Counted from the stretch's first letter, positions 17,363-26,699 are shown. The stretch: 39,289 nucleotides of DNA from Labilibacter marinus (GCF_001659685.2 NZ_LXYE02000064.1:1-39289); one strand, 5' to 3'. Translations and numbers: made by a program. The notes: generated from the sequence alone by a model not told the origin.

Positions 17363-18688
17363 ATGGACGTTTTAATTGGTAATAAGGAATACTTTAAAGG
17401 TATTGACAAAATTAAATTTGAAGGACCAGAATCTAAAAATCCTTTAGCATTTAAATGGTACGATGAGAACCGTGTAGTTGCAGGAAAAACTATGAAAGAG
17501 CACTTGCGTTTTGCAATTGCATATTGGCATACATTCTGCGGAGACGGTGGAGATCCATTTGGACCAGGTACTCAGGTTTTTGAGTGGGACAAAGCTTCAA
17601 GCCCAATGGATGCTGCAAAGCAAAAAATGGATGCTGCCTTTGAGTTTATTACTAAAATGGGCGTTCCTCATTACTGTTTCCATGATACTGATTTAGTAGG
17701 TGGGGGTTCTGTATTAGATATTGAGAAAAAAATGGCTCAGATTGTAGATGTTGCTAAAGAAAAGCAAGCTGCTTCTGGTGTTAAATTACTTTGGGGTACG
17801 GCTAACGTATTCTCTGACCCTCGTTATATGAACGGTGCTGCTACCAACCCAGATTTTAATGTGGTGGCTAACGCAGGTGTTCAAATTAAAAATGCTATCG
17901 ATGCTACTATCGCTTTAGGTGGTACTGGATATGTATTTTGGGGAGGACGTGAAGGTTATATGAGCTTACACAATACTAACATGAAACAAGAGTTAGATAA
18001 CCTTGGACGTATGTTAGGAATGGCTCGTGACTATGCACGTAAGCAAGGATTTACTGGTACTTTCTTTATTGAGCCTAAGCCAATGGAGCCAACTAAACAC
18101 CAGTACGATCAAGATGCGCATACTGTAATCGGTTTCTTGAAAAACTACGGTTTAGATAAAGACTTTAAATTAAATATTGAAGTGAACCATGCTACTTTAG
18201 CAAGTCACACAATGGAGCACGAATTAAGAGTAGCAGCTGACAATAACATGTTAGGTTCTATTGACGCTAACAAAGGTGATTACCAAAATGGATGGGATAC
18301 AGATGAATTCCCAACTAACATTACTGAGTCTACTTGCGCAATGCTTGAAGTATTACAAGGTGGTGGTTTAATTGATGGTGGTATCAACTTTGATGCTAAA
18401 GTTCGTCGTAATTCAACTGACCAAGAAGATGCATTTATTGCACATATTGGAGGTATGGATGTATATGCAAGAGCTTTAGTTATTGCTGATAAAATCATGC
18501 AAGAGTCAGATTACCTTAAAATGAGAGCAGAGCGTTACGCTTCATTTAATGGTGGTAAAGGAGCTGAATTTGCAGCAGGTGGATTAACACTTGAGGATTT
18601 AGCTAAAATTGGTAAAGAAGTAGGTGAACCGAAAATGTTAAGCGGTAAGCAAGAGCTTTACGAGCAAATGTTAAATTGGTATATGTAG
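17363..18688 (+). CDS. xylA: Xylose isomerase
   Basis: A 441-residue class II xylose isomerase interconverting D-xylose and D-xylulose; the long N-terminus is typical of the class. Catalytic and metal-binding elements are intact: HYCFHDTDL (H107 and D110), VFWGGREGY near 193, [15 protein letters not shown] (metal-binding Glu, and Lys), [17 protein letters not shown] (metal Glu and His) and [10 protein letters not shown] (Asp ligands). It lies 96 bases after xylB, with a strong terminator 13 bases downstream. It probably shares the xylB promoter, since no TAnnTTTG is seen in the gap. Isomerases of this Bacteroidota type are known to work well in yeast. Confidence 0.97.
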   Translation: MDVLIGNKEYFKGIDKIKFEGPESKNPLAFKWYDENRVVAGKTMKEHLRFAIAYWHTFCGDGGDPFGPGTQVFEWDKASSPMDAAKQKMDAAFEFITKMGVPHYCFHDTDLVGGGSVLDIEKKMAQIVDVAKEKQAASGVKLLWGTANVFSDPRYMNGAATNPDFNVVANAGVQIKNAIDATIALGGTGYVFWGGREGYMSLHNTNMKQELDNLGRMLGMARDYARKQGFTGTFFIEPKPMEPTKHQYDQDAHTVIGFLKNYGLDKDFKLNIEVNHATLASHTMEHELRVAADNNMLGSIDANKGDYQNGWDTDEFPTNITESTCAMLEVLQGGGLIDGGINFDAKVRRNSTDQEDAFIAHIGGMDVYARALVIADKIMQESDYLKMRAERYASFNGGKGAEFAAGGLTLEDLAKIGKEVGEPKMLSGKQELYEQMLNWYM

Positions 18689-18701
18689 ATTAATATCAAT
18701 A

Positions 18702-18738
18702 TCCGGGGCGATTTGATCACCGCCTCGGTATTTTTATT
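18702..18738 (+). terminator. Terminator after xylA
   Basis: CCGGGGCG (18703-18710) pairs with CGCCTCGG (18721-18728), one G-T pair, 10-base loop, followed by TATTTTTATT. It should separate the xylBA message from the transporter. Confidence 0.85.
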
Positions 18739-18749
18739 CCTCACACATC

Positions 18750-18779
18750 AGTTTTGTATTTATAAAAATCACAAAAACT
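18750..18779. promoter_or_regulatory. Imperfect inverted repeat before the transporter
   Basis: AGTTTTGT (18750-18757) is mirrored by ACAAAAACT (18771-18779) with one extra base. It lies 15 bases before the transporter start and could be a regulator site. AT-rich, so low confidence. Confidence 0.25.
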
Positions 18780-18793
18780 AAATTAATCTACAT

Positions 18794-20209
18794 ATGGAAA
18801 CAGGAAAAAAACCATCGTATATCATATTATTAACCGCTGTAGCAACGCTGGGTGGTTTATTATTTGGTTACGATACTGCTGTTATTTCAGGCACAACGTC
18901 ATCATTGGGTAATTTCTTTGTTGAGCCTTTGGGTTTGGAAGAAACAGCTGCTAACTCATTAAAAGGTTTTATTATATCAAGTGCGCTAATTGGATGTATT
19001 ATTGGTGGTATTCTGGGAGGATTACTAAGTTCTAAATATGGACGAAGAAATACCTTATTAGTAGCTGCATTTTTATTCTTTATTTCTGCATTAGGATCAG
19101 CATTTCCTGAAATAGGAATTCGTTCTTTTGGTGAAGCCGATCATACTTTTGTTTGGCATTTTATTGTTTATAGAATTATTGGAGGAATTGGTGTTGGTTT
19201 AGCATCTATGATTTCTCCTATGTATATATCAGAGATAGCACCTGCAGAGAAAAGAGGTACGCTCGTATCTTTTAATCAGTTTGCTATCATCTTTGGTATG
19301 TTAGTGGTGTATTTCGTAAACTACGGAATTGCAAGCTCTGGAGACGACCAGTGGTTAAATGATATTGGTTGGAGGTATATGTTTGCTTCGGAAATGATTC
19401 CTGCAGGACTGTTCTTAGTGGCCTTGTTTTTTGTGCCTGAAACACCTCGATTTATGGCGCTTCGTGGACAAGACGAGAATGCCTTGAGGGTATTAGGTAA
19501 AATTAATGGTGCCGAAAAAGCGAAAGCTATTCTTGCCGACATTAAAAATACAGTAGAAAGCCATTCTGGTAAATTATTTTCTTACGGTATTGGAGTTATT
19601 GTTATTGGGATATTATTATCTGCATTCCAGCAATTTGTTGGAATCAACGTGGTCTTGTATTACGCTCCAGAGATTTTCAAAAAGATGGGTTCTGGAACAG
19701 ATGTGGCCTTGATGCAAACCATAATTGTTGGAGCGATCAACTTAACATTTACTGTAGTAGCTATTTTAACGGTTGATAAGTTTGGTCGTAAACCATTGAT
19801 GATTATTGGAGCTGTCGGTATGGCTATTTCTATGATTTTCTTAGGTACTACATTCTATATGCAAAGCGTGGGAATGACTGCCTTAATATGTATGTTAGTT
19901 TATACGGCATCATTTGCCATGAGTTGGGGGCCGGTCTGTTGGGTGTTACTTGCTGAAATTTTCCCAAACAAAATTCGAAGCAAAGCGCTAGCAATTGCAG
20001 TAGCTTGTCAATGGGTTTCCAACTGGTTAGTATCGGTGACGTTCCCTATGATGAATGATAGTACTTGGCTTACCGATAAATTCCATAATGGTTTTGCATT
20101 TTGGATTTATGGAGTAATGGGTGTCTTAGCTGCCATTTTTGTATGGAAATGGGTTCCAGAAACGAAAGGAAAAACTTTAGAAGAAATGGAAGGTGTATGG
20201 GAGAAATAG
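18794..20209 (+). CDS. xylE: MFS sugar porter, probable D-xylose/H+ symporter
   Basis: A 471-residue transporter with 12 predicted membrane helices, of the sugar porter family (XylE/GLUT type). Signatures present: GGLLFGYDTAVISG in helix 1, SSKYGRRNTLL between helices 2 and 3, VPETPRFMALRG at the end of the first half, FQQFVGINVVLYYAPEIF in helix 7 (the sugar-binding QQxxGxN motif), DKFGRKPLM, and PETKGKTLEEME at the end. It imports the pentose with a proton across the inner membrane. Position after xylBA supports xylose as substrate; glucose or another sugar is possible, given the sugar kinase that follows. Confidence 0.88.
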   Translation: METGKKPSYIILLTAVATLGGLLFGYDTAVISGTTSSLGNFFVEPLGLEETAANSLKGFIISSALIGCIIGGILGGLLSSKYGRRNTLLVAAFLFFISALGSAFPEIGIRSFGEADHTFVWHFIVYRIIGGIGVGLASMISPMYISEIAPAEKRGTLVSFNQFAIIFGMLVVYFVNYGIASSGDDQWLNDIGWRYMFASEMIPAGLFLVALFFVPETPRFMALRGQDENALRVLGKINGAEKAKAILADIKNTVESHSGKLFSYGIGVIVIGILLSAFQQFVGINVVLYYAPEIFKKMGSGTDVALMQTIIVGAINLTFTVVAILTVDKFGRKPLMIIGAVGMAISMIFLGTTFYMQSVGMTALICMLVYTASFAMSWGPVCWVLLAEIFPNKIRSKALAIAVACQWVSNWLVSVTFPMMNDSTWLTDKFHNGFAFWIYGVMGVLAAIFVWKWVPETKGKTLEEMEGVWEK

Positions 20210-20250
20210 TCCTATAACCCGATAAAAATATAGTTGTTTTTTACCCCTAA

Positions 20251-20293
20251 AGGTAAGTTGATCGAAACGTTCGGTTAGCTTACCTTTTTTTTT
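20251..20293 (+). terminator. Terminator after the sugar transporter
   Basis: A 14-bp stem: AGGTAAGTTGATCG (20251-20264) pairs with CGGTTAGCTTACCT (20272-20285). The three non-Watson-Crick positions are all G-T pairs. A run of nine T follows. Confidence 0.9.
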
Positions 20294-20300
20294 GTTTCAT

Positions 20301-20349
20301 ACTTTTGGTCAAGCCAAAAATATGAAGTTGGGTTTGGGCTGAAAGCCCA
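20301..20349 (+). repeat. Short palindromes of a Bacteroidota intergenic type
   Basis: TTTTGG-TCAAG-CCAAAA is followed by TTGGGCT-GAA-AGCCCAA, a perfect 7-bp stem with a 3-base loop. The same style (5-9 bp stem, 2-3 base loop) recurs in other gaps of this window. Confidence 0.45.
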
Positions 20350-20408
20350 ATCAAATAAAGTATTAGGACAAAATTAGTTTTATATCATTAACTTCTGCTT
20401 TTTATTTT

Positions 20409-20416
20409 TATTTTTG
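20409..20416 (+). promoter_or_regulatory. Promoter -7 element TATTTTTG before the ROK kinase
   Basis: TATTTTTG fits TAnnTTTG, 53 bases before the start. The surroundings are T-rich, so a chance match is possible. Confidence 0.4.
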
Positions 20417-20469
20417 GGCTACCTGTGCTAAAATTATAAAACATTAAATTCCAAAAAATTATTAAAACG

Positions 20470-21438
20470 ATGAAAAAAGTATCTGTAGGAGTAGATATAG
20501 GAGGAACAAATACAGCCATTGGTGTTGTTGATGAAGCTGGTAAAGTAATTGTAAAAGGTGGTATTGAAACCCCAAGTCATGGAGATATTGAAAAATATAT
20601 GGACGATTTAGCGAAAGCTATTCGTGATATGTTAAATTCTACGGGTGAAATACTAACCGTATTAGGTATTGGAGTTGGTGCTCCTAATGGAAACTATTAT
20701 AGTGGAACCATTGAATATGCACCCAATTTATCTTTTCAAGGCGTTATTCCGTTTGTAGAGTTATTAAAAAAGCGTTTCCCAGAATTAGATCATGTGGCTT
20801 TAACCAATGATGCTAATGCAGCTACCATTGGAGAAATGATATACGGCGGAGCAAAAGGAATGAAAAACTTTGTGATGTTTACCTTAGGTACTGGAGTAGG
20901 TTCTGGTATTGTGGTAAATGGAGATTTAGTTTATGGAGCGGATGGATTTGCTGGGGAATGTGGTCACACCACATTAGTACCAGACGGAAGATTATGTGGA
21001 TGTGGTGCTAAAGGTCATTTAGAGGCTTATTGTTCTGCACCAGGTATGAAACGTACAGCGTTTGAATTAATGGCAAAATATAATGCTACAGACTCAAAAA
21101 TGGCAGATAAGTCATTCAATGAGTTAGATTCAAAAATGATTTACGATGCTGCAGAAGCTGGCGATAAAGTGGCTTTAGAGGTATTTGAATTGACGGGTAA
21201 ATACCTTGGTCAAGGATTAGCTGATACAGTTCACCATTTGAGCCCAGAAGCCGTATTTTTATTTGGAGGTCCGACTGCTGCTGGAGAGTATATTTTTAAG
21301 CCTACTAAAGAAAGTATGGAAGAGCATTTACTTCCTATCTTCAAGGATAAAATTCAAATTCTTCCTTCTAAGTTAGATAGTGGTGATGCTGCTATTGTTG
21401 GAGCAAGTGCCCTTGTATATAAAGAAATGGAGAAATAA
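20470..21438 (+). CDS. ROK-family sugar kinase, probable glucokinase
   Basis: A 322-residue ROK protein that starts directly with the ATP-binding segment VGVDIGGTNTAIGVVD. With no N-terminal helix-turn-helix it is a kinase, not a XylR-type ROK repressor. TNDANAATIGE (about 118-128) holds the catalytic Asp, then TLGTGVGSGIVVNG and the zinc-binding motif GECGHTTLVPDGRLCGCGAKGHLEAY. The third usual zinc-site cysteine (CxCGxxGCxE) is His here (GHLE). Likely reaction: ATP-dependent phosphorylation of glucose or a similar hexose at C6. It sits behind the xylose transporter but has its own promoter; the two may cooperate in general sugar uptake. Confidence 0.87.
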   Translation: MKKVSVGVDIGGTNTAIGVVDEAGKVIVKGGIETPSHGDIEKYMDDLAKAIRDMLNSTGEILTVLGIGVGAPNGNYYSGTIEYAPNLSFQGVIPFVELLKKRFPELDHVALTNDANAATIGEMIYGGAKGMKNFVMFTLGTGVGSGIVVNGDLVYGADGFAGECGHTTLVPDGRLCGCGAKGHLEAYCSAPGMKRTAFELMAKYNATDSKMADKSFNELDSKMIYDAAEAGDKVALEVFELTGKYLGQGLADTVHHLSPEAVFLFGGPTAAGEYIFKPTKESMEEHLLPIFKDKIQILPSKLDSGDAAIVGASALVYKEMEK

Positions 21439-21445
21439 TTAAGAC

Positions 21446-21509
21446 GACAGTTCTCAGTCGGCAGTTGGCAGTTTAAAAATAGACTGAAGACTGCCTACTG
21501 AAGACTGTC
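21446..21509. repeat. Imperfect inverted repeat of the CAGT/GGCAGT type
   Basis: Left arm GACAGTTCTCAGTCGGCAGT (21446-21465) against right arm ACTGCCTACTGAAGACTGTC (21490-21509): 17 of 20 positions are complementary, with a 24-base spacer. It lies between the converging ROK kinase and uvrB genes and may act as a two-way terminator. A lone right-arm-like copy is at 34914-34934. Confidence 0.65.
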
Positions 21510-23509
21510 TACTTATTATCAAGTAATTTCTGCAGTTTAAACATCTCATCTCTATACTGGGCGGCTGTAATAAAGTCTAATTCTTTTGAAGCCTTTTGCA
21601 TTGTTTTCTTTGCCTTTTCAATTGCTTTTTCTAGCCCTTCTTTGTTCATGTATCCTACTACTGGATCCGCAGCTACATCAATGCCCTCTGGTTCTACATA
21701 AGCATTTTCTTCTATGCCTTTGGCTAGTACACCAGTATGTTTCTTATTAATCTGTTGAGGGGTAATACCATGTTCCTCATTATATTTTAATTGCTTTATT
21801 CTTCTATTGTCGGTTGAATCTATGGTTTTTTGCATGGATTTAGTAACGACATCGGCGTACATAATAACCAGTCCATTCACATTACGAGCAGCACGACCAG
21901 CGGTCTGTGTAAGCGATCGTTCAGAGCGAAGAAAGCCTTCCTTATCCGCATCTAATATCGCTACTAGAGAGACTTCTGGTAAATCTAGTCCTTCTCTCAG
22001 TAGGTTAACGCCGACCAAAACATCAAACACGCCTTTTCGCAGATTTGCCATAATTTCTACTCTATCTAAAGTATCCACATCAGAGTGTATGTATTCGCAT
22101 TTAATATCCAGCTTCTGCAAATAAGTAGTGAGCTCTTCAGCCATTCGTTTGGTCAGTGTGGTTACTAAAGTCCTTTCATTAACTTCAATTCGTTTCCTAA
22201 TTTCTTCCAATAAATTGTCAATCTGATTTAAACTAGGCCTAACCTCAATAATGGGATCAAGCAGTCCTGTTGGTCGAATCACCTGCTCAACAATTACACC
22301 CTCGCTTTTCTCAATTTCATAATCAGCAGGAGTAGCAGATACATAGATAGTGGTACCTACAATATCTTCAAACTCTTCAAATTTAAGCGGTCTATTGTCC
22401 ATTGCGGCAGGTAATCTAAAGCCATGCTCCACTAAGGTTTCTTTTCTTGATTTATCCCCACCATACATGGCTCTAATTTGAGGAAGCGTTACGTGACTTT
22501 CGTCTATCACCATCATAAAGTCATCAGGAAAATAATCCAATAAACAGAAAGGGCGAGTCCCTTCATTTCTGCCATCAAAATAGCGCGAGTAATTTTCTAC
22601 ACCAGGACAATACCCTAATTCTCGCATCATTTCTAAATCATATGTTACACGTTCTTCGATACGTTTTGCCTCTATGTGTTTGCCTATGTCTTTAAGATAA
22701 GTAACATGTTCCATCATATCATCCTGAATCATTCTGATGGCCATTTGGGTTCTTTCCTTGGTAGTAACAAATAAGTTAGCAGGGTATATTAGAATTTCTT
22801 CTCGTTTTGATTTCGAAGTTCCGTTAATAGGATCAAAAATGGTGATTTCTTCTATTTCATCACCCCAAAATCCAATTCGGTAGGCATCATCAGCGTAAGC
22901 GGGGTAAATCTCTACGGTATCTCCTTTTACTCGGAAATTACCTCTGTTAAACTCTACTTCATTTCTAGAATATAAACTATCAACTAATTGGCGCAGAAGT
23001 TGATTTCTTCCAATATCTTGTCCAACTTCAAGTTTAGTAACATTGGCATGAAAATCTTCAGGGTTACCAATTCCATATATGCATGAGACAGATGAAACAA
23101 CAATAACATCTTTTCTGCCAGATAGGAGAGAGGAGCTCGTGCTTAAACGTAGTTTCTCAATTTCATCATTAATAGAAAGGTCTTTTTCTATGTATGTGTC
23201 GGTAACAGGAAGGTATGCTTCAGGTTGATAGTAATCGTAATACGATACAAAATACTCCACTGCATTGTCAGGAAAAAAGTTTTTAAACTCCCCATAAAGC
23301 TGTGCGGCTAATGTTTTATTATGGCTAAGTATCAAGGTTGGTTTTTGAACCTGTTCAATAACATTGGCCACAGTAAAGGTTTTTCCCGATCCCGTTACCC
23401 CCAATAGCGTTTGATGAGGAATATCTTCATTTATACCTTGGGTAAGTTGCTTGATGGCTTCAGGCTGATCGCCTGTTGGCTTAAAATCCGATACTATTTT
23501 TAATTCCAT
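21509..23509 (-). CDS. uvrB: Excinuclease ABC subunit B
   Basis: A 666-residue UvrB, normal length. It receives damaged DNA from UvrA, verifies the lesion by strand separation and recruits UvrC. Walker A is LGVTGSGKTFTVANV (about 36-50). The damage-probing beta hairpin YYDYYQPEAYLP is near 91-102. The signature DESHVTLPQIRAMYGGD (about 338-354) is followed by helicase motifs, DVLVGVNLLREGLDLPEV and QTAGRAARN. The C-terminal UVR motif (KKTMQKASKELDFITAAQYRDEMFKL) contacts UvrC. Nothing is missing. uvrA is not in the window. Confidence 0.98.
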   Translation of the reverse strand: MELKIVSDFKPTGDQPEAIKQLTQGINEDIPHQTLLGVTGSGKTFTVANVIEQVQKPTLILSHNKTLAAQLYGEFKNFFPDNAVEYFVSYYDYYQPEAYLPVTDTYIEKDLSINDEIEKLRLSTSSSLLSGRKDVIVVSSVSCIYGIGNPEDFHANVTKLEVGQDIGRNQLLRQLVDSLYSRNEVEFNRGNFRVKGDTVEIYPAYADDAYRIGFWGDEIEEITIFDPINGTSKSKREEILIYPANLFVTTKERTQMAIRMIQDDMMEHVTYLKDIGKHIEAKRIEERVTYDLEMMRELGYCPGVENYSRYFDGRNEGTRPFCLLDYFPDDFMMVIDESHVTLPQIRAMYGGDKSRKETLVEHGFRLPAAMDNRPLKFEEFEDIVGTTIYVSATPADYEIEKSEGVIVEQVIRPTGLLDPIIEVRPSLNQIDNLLEEIRKRIEVNERTLVTTLTKRMAEELTTYLQKLDIKCEYIHSDVDTLDRVEIMANLRKGVFDVLVGVNLLREGLDLPEVSLVAILDADKEGFLRSERSLTQTAGRAARNVNGLVIMYADVVTKSMQKTIDSTDNRRIKQLKYNEEHGITPQQINKKHTGVLAKGIEENAYVEPEGIDVAADPVVGYMNKEGLEKAIEKAKKTMQKASKELDFITAAQYRDEMFKLQKLLDNK

Positions 23510-23539
23510 ACTTCAAAAGACATTCTAAAATTGAGTCTT

Positions 23540-23547
23540 CAAAAGTA
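23540..23547 (-). promoter_or_regulatory. uvrB promoter, -7 element TACTTTTG
   Basis: CAAAAGTA on the plus strand reads TACTTTTG on the minus strand, 31 bases before the uvrB start. No TTG at -33. No SOS box was recognised. Confidence 0.5.
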
Positions 23548-23589
23548 ACGAATAATATTGTGTTTAGTTTACTGTTGATAATAAGGCAT

Positions 23590-23614
23590 AAAAAAAGCTC
23601 CCATAAGGAGCTTT
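23590..23614 (-). terminator. Terminator of the beta-barrel gene
   Basis: AAAGCTCC (23594-23601) pairs with GGAGCTTT (23607-23614) around a 5-base loop. On the minus strand it continues into seven T. It begins 4 bases after the stop codon. Confidence 0.85.
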
Positions 23615-23618
23615 AAGT

Positions 23619-24455
23619 TTATCGTTTATATCGTTTAGATTTTCGTTTGCTTGGTCGTTTGTATTTCTTCACGTTACTCTTATACAAACTTCGTGTTCTT
23701 AAGTACGCCTTTCTGTTATACTTTGGAGAGTTTTTCCATTGACTATCATCAAATAAGTAGGTTATACCAATAGTAGCCGTATAAAAGAAATCTCCAGCAT
23801 CCGTAGGGTATATATTACCATCTGCATCATTCCATTCTTCATGTGCATCTAATAGATCTGTAAATGGTTTGTTAGCAATAAACTCTGCTGTTAGGCTATA
23901 GTGGGAATTGATATAATAATTAAGTCCACCTCCCAAAGAAATATTGGGCGATATGCCTGTTTTATTTCTCCAAAATTGACCATCGCCCTCACGGCCATAT
24001 AGTCCTTCTGGTCCATACCATTCGTCCGCATTATAGCTGACAATACCAAATTGACCAATTACATAAGGGTTAAACAATCTTTGCTTAAAAAGTCCGTAAA
24101 ATAAATCTAGTGGTCTAAAACTAGCACCTATACTAGCATCAATATAGGAGTTTTTGAAATAAGCATACGGCTCAGTAACACCAGGGTTTATTTGTTGACC
24201 TTTCATTGAACCATAATTCAGGTCAATTCTAGCATTTAAATAGGGTAATAATTCTTTTTCACCAGCAACACCAAAAGTGTAATTCGTTCTGCCTTGGCTT
24301 ACAAGGTCACCATAAAACATGTTAACACCTGCTTTGGGTTGAATCTTCAAACCTTCCAGAAACTTATTCCTTTTCTTTCTGTACTGTCCGGATACAGAAC
24401 ATGAAATGAGTAATATTATGCAGACTATAAGTGTCTTATCTAGGTTTCTAAACAT
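23619..24455 (-). CDS. Outer-membrane beta-barrel protein with basic tail
   Basis: A 278-residue exported protein. Signal peptide MFRNLDKTLIVCIILLISCSVSGQ; a Cys at residue 19 precedes SVSGQ, but the Q cut favours signal peptidase I. Residues about 30-240 alternate as a small barrel (KIQPKAGVNMFYGDLV, YLNARIDLNYGSM, ISLGGGLNYYINSHYSLTAEF, TATIGITYLFDD), like the Bacteroidota OmpA-barrel/PorT-like group. The last 35 residues are strongly basic (RSLYKSNVKKYKRPSKRKSK), which is unusual for a barrel end and may bind peptidoglycan, lipopolysaccharide or a partner. Single gene with a long leader and its own terminator. Function unknown. Confidence 0.75.
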   Translation of the reverse strand: MFRNLDKTLIVCIILLISCSVSGQYRKKRNKFLEGLKIQPKAGVNMFYGDLVSQGRTNYTFGVAGEKELLPYLNARIDLNYGSMKGQQINPGVTEPYAYFKNSYIDASIGASFRPLDLFYGLFKQRLFNPYVIGQFGIVSYNADEWYGPEGLYGREGDGQFWRNKTGISPNISLGGGLNYYINSHYSLTAEFIANKPFTDLLDAHEEWNDADGNIYPTDAGDFFYTATIGITYLFDDSQWKNSPKYNRKAYLRTRSLYKSNVKKYKRPSKRKSKRYKR

Positions 24456-24690
24456 TTAGAATAATTTATCAATCAGGTTTATTACGTGTAAAAATGACAA
24501 AAAGTTTAATAATATTAAAATCTTTTCTCGTTTAATATTACGCATCAATCAAATAATCATATCAAATTGATGTTTTTTTGTACATAACATATCAGAAAAA
24601 ACCCCTTATTCACAATAAAACTAGTAATAAAATCCTTTATTATAACCAATCTACCACTAGAAAATAAAATCTAATGGGTGCAAAAGTAAA
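24456..24690 (-). ncRNA. Long structured 5' leader of the beta-barrel gene (candidate)
   Basis: The only good -7 element (TACTTTTG, minus strand, 24681-24688) lies about 230 bases before the start, implying a leader of about 220 bases. On the minus strand this leader has CATCAAT pairing with ATTGATG, then TAATATTAAA pairing perfectly with TTTAATATTA nearer the gene. I do not recognise a known riboswitch. The region is AT-rich, so the stems could arise by chance. The rest of the gap to 24785 shows nothing further. Confidence 0.35.
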
Positions 24691-24785
24691 ATATAATCTT
24701 ATTACCAGCGAATAAACAGCCATTTTTTGTCAATTTTTAGTTGAGTTGCTTTTTTTTAATGAGGAATGAAGTTAAATAAAGGCAA

Positions 24786-26675
24786 TTATTTTTGAATAAG
24801 TTGTTTTATGTTTTTAATATTCATGTCATTTTTAAGGTTCTTCCCTTGGGGAGAATAACATAGATTTATTTCTTCCTTATAGAAGGAGGCTACTTTGTCT
24901 CTTACCATCTTCATTGTACTATTTATAAGTTTATTCTGTTCCGAGAAACTTTCAAAAGCAATAGCAAAGGTAGAAGGGAGCCAACGTTGAGGAAATAAAT
25001 TCGCATGTTTTCCACCTGTTTTAAATTGGTTGAGTTCCGAAGATAACTGATCTATAATTTCTTCAACTGAAACTCCCTGCGCTGTTAAGGCAGTAACTTT
25101 TTCAATGTTTGGAACAACAATAGCAGAAGTATAAGGGTTTTGGTTGTTATAAATCATCACTTGATCAATGAGTGAGCAATGGTCTATAATGGCCTCTTCA
25201 ATGCCTTCGGGGCTATATTTCTCTCCATCCGAACCAATCAGCAAGCTTTTAAAACGTCCTTTAACGTACAGATAGTTTTCGTTATCCAAGTATCCTAAAT
25301 CACCTGTATATAACCAATCGTCTTTAATAGTTGCAGCAGTGTCTTCTTCATTTCTCCAATAACCCTTCATTACGTTTTCACCTTTCACAACAATTTCGCC
25401 AGACAGTCCAATAGGTAATGCATTCCCTTCATCATCACATATTTTAATTTCCAGATTATTAACCACTTTACCTGACGAACCAAGTTTATGATATTTAGGT
25501 GTGTTGGCAGAAATAATGGGAGAGGCTTCGCTAAGTCCGTAACCTTGATACATCGGTATACCAATGGCATAAAAAAACTGTTGTAAATCAAAATCCAGCA
25601 GGGCACCACCGCCAATAAAGAATGCCAGGTTACCACCAAAACCTTCTTTTATTTTGCTAAAAATGATTTTGTCAAAAAGACTCAGTAATGGTTTTGCTAT
25701 CCATTTTAAGCCTGCTCCTTTGTTATTTCCCGTTCCGTTATACCAATAAGAAAGCTTTAGGGCGAACAAAAACAGGCTATTTATAGTATTTCCTTTTTGT
25801 GCAATGCCTTTCTCTATATTCTTTTTGAAGTTTTTGGCCATGGCAGGAACGCTCATAAGCACATGAGGTTTTATTTCCTTAATATTATTGGTGAAGTTTT
25901 TTAGCGTTTCTAACTGATTTTTACCTGCTTCAACCGAGGCTATACTTGCCCCAGTAAGCATAAAAGAATAAAGTGCTGCAGTGTGGGCAAAGGCATGATC
26001 CCAAGGCAGAACCACCAACGTTCTGTAATCAGATGGAATATCAATATAACTAAAAGCCTGTTCGATATTGGCCGTATAATTACGTTGCGAAAGCATGATA
26101 CCCTTGGGCTGCGCTGTTGTGCCTGAAGTATATGTGATGGTAGCGATATCGTCAGGTTCCACCTTATTAGCTAATTTATCATAGGCATCATTGGCTTGTT
26201 TTAACGATTCTATACCTAAACTAAATAACTCCTGAATATCCATTTCATCCTCTTCTAGAGGCATATCTGGAGTGAAAACAATCACCTTTTTTAAATGCCT
26301 TAACTCTTTTTTGACTAGCCTGATTTTAGCTAGCTGCTTTTCTGATGTTATAATGTAGGCACTCTCCGAATGTTGTAAACGAAATATAAGATCATTATCT
26401 GCCTCTAGCTTTGTAGATAATGGAACAGTAATGGCTTTATTACTAAGAACCGCTATTTCGCTAATTAACCATAAATTTCTTCCCTCCGATAAAAGAGCAA
26501 TTTTATCTAACTCTTGAATTCCAAACTCATTTAAGCCTACAGCTAATTGTGTAACCATACTGTAAGCCTCCATATAGCTTGTTGGGGCAAAGCTTTTATT
26601 ACGTTTTTCCCATAAAAGTGGATTGTTGGAATATTGCTGAACTTTTTGGGTGAAGAAACTAATGATAGACTCCAT
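24786..26675 (-). CDS. Long-chain acyl-CoA synthetase (AMP-forming)
   Basis: An adenylate-forming enzyme of 629 residues that activates fatty acids to acyl-CoA with ATP. I prefer the start at 26675 (MESIISFFTQKV); one at 26684 adds only MFY. Core motifs: TITYTSGTTAQPKGIMLSQRN (P-loop-like A3), YQGYGLSEASPIISANT (A5), then GLSGEIVVKGENVMKGYW and DDWLYTGDLGYLDNENYLYVKGRFKSLLIGSDGEKYSPEGIEEAI (A7-A8 hinge). The FAA1-type layout with an extra mid-region points to long-chain substrates. It carries its own promoter and does not pair with neighbours. An exact chain-length preference cannot be read. Confidence 0.9.
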   Translation of the reverse strand: MESIISFFTQKVQQYSNNPLLWEKRNKSFAPTSYMEAYSMVTQLAVGLNEFGIQELDKIALLSEGRNLWLISEIAVLSNKAITVPLSTKLEADNDLIFRLQHSESAYIITSEKQLAKIRLVKKELRHLKKVIVFTPDMPLEEDEMDIQELFSLGIESLKQANDAYDKLANKVEPDDIATITYTSGTTAQPKGIMLSQRNYTANIEQAFSYIDIPSDYRTLVVLPWDHAFAHTAALYSFMLTGASIASVEAGKNQLETLKNFTNNIKEIKPHVLMSVPAMAKNFKKNIEKGIAQKGNTINSLFLFALKLSYWYNGTGNNKGAGLKWIAKPLLSLFDKIIFSKIKEGFGGNLAFFIGGGALLDFDLQQFFYAIGIPMYQGYGLSEASPIISANTPKYHKLGSSGKVVNNLEIKICDDEGNALPIGLSGEIVVKGENVMKGYWRNEEDTAATIKDDWLYTGDLGYLDNENYLYVKGRFKSLLIGSDGEKYSPEGIEEAIIDHCSLIDQVMIYNNQNPYTSAIVVPNIEKVTALTAQGVSVEEIIDQLSSELNQFKTGGKHANLFPQRWLPSTFAIAFESFSEQNKLINSTMKMVRDKVASFYKEEINLCYSPQGKNLKNDMNIKNIKQLIQK

Positions 26676-26699
26676 ATAAAACATGTTAGTGATTTAATA

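Noticed and set aside
20470-21438. The ROK protein as the xylose repressor XylR
   Set aside because: It begins directly with the ATP-binding motif and has no helix-turn-helix domain.
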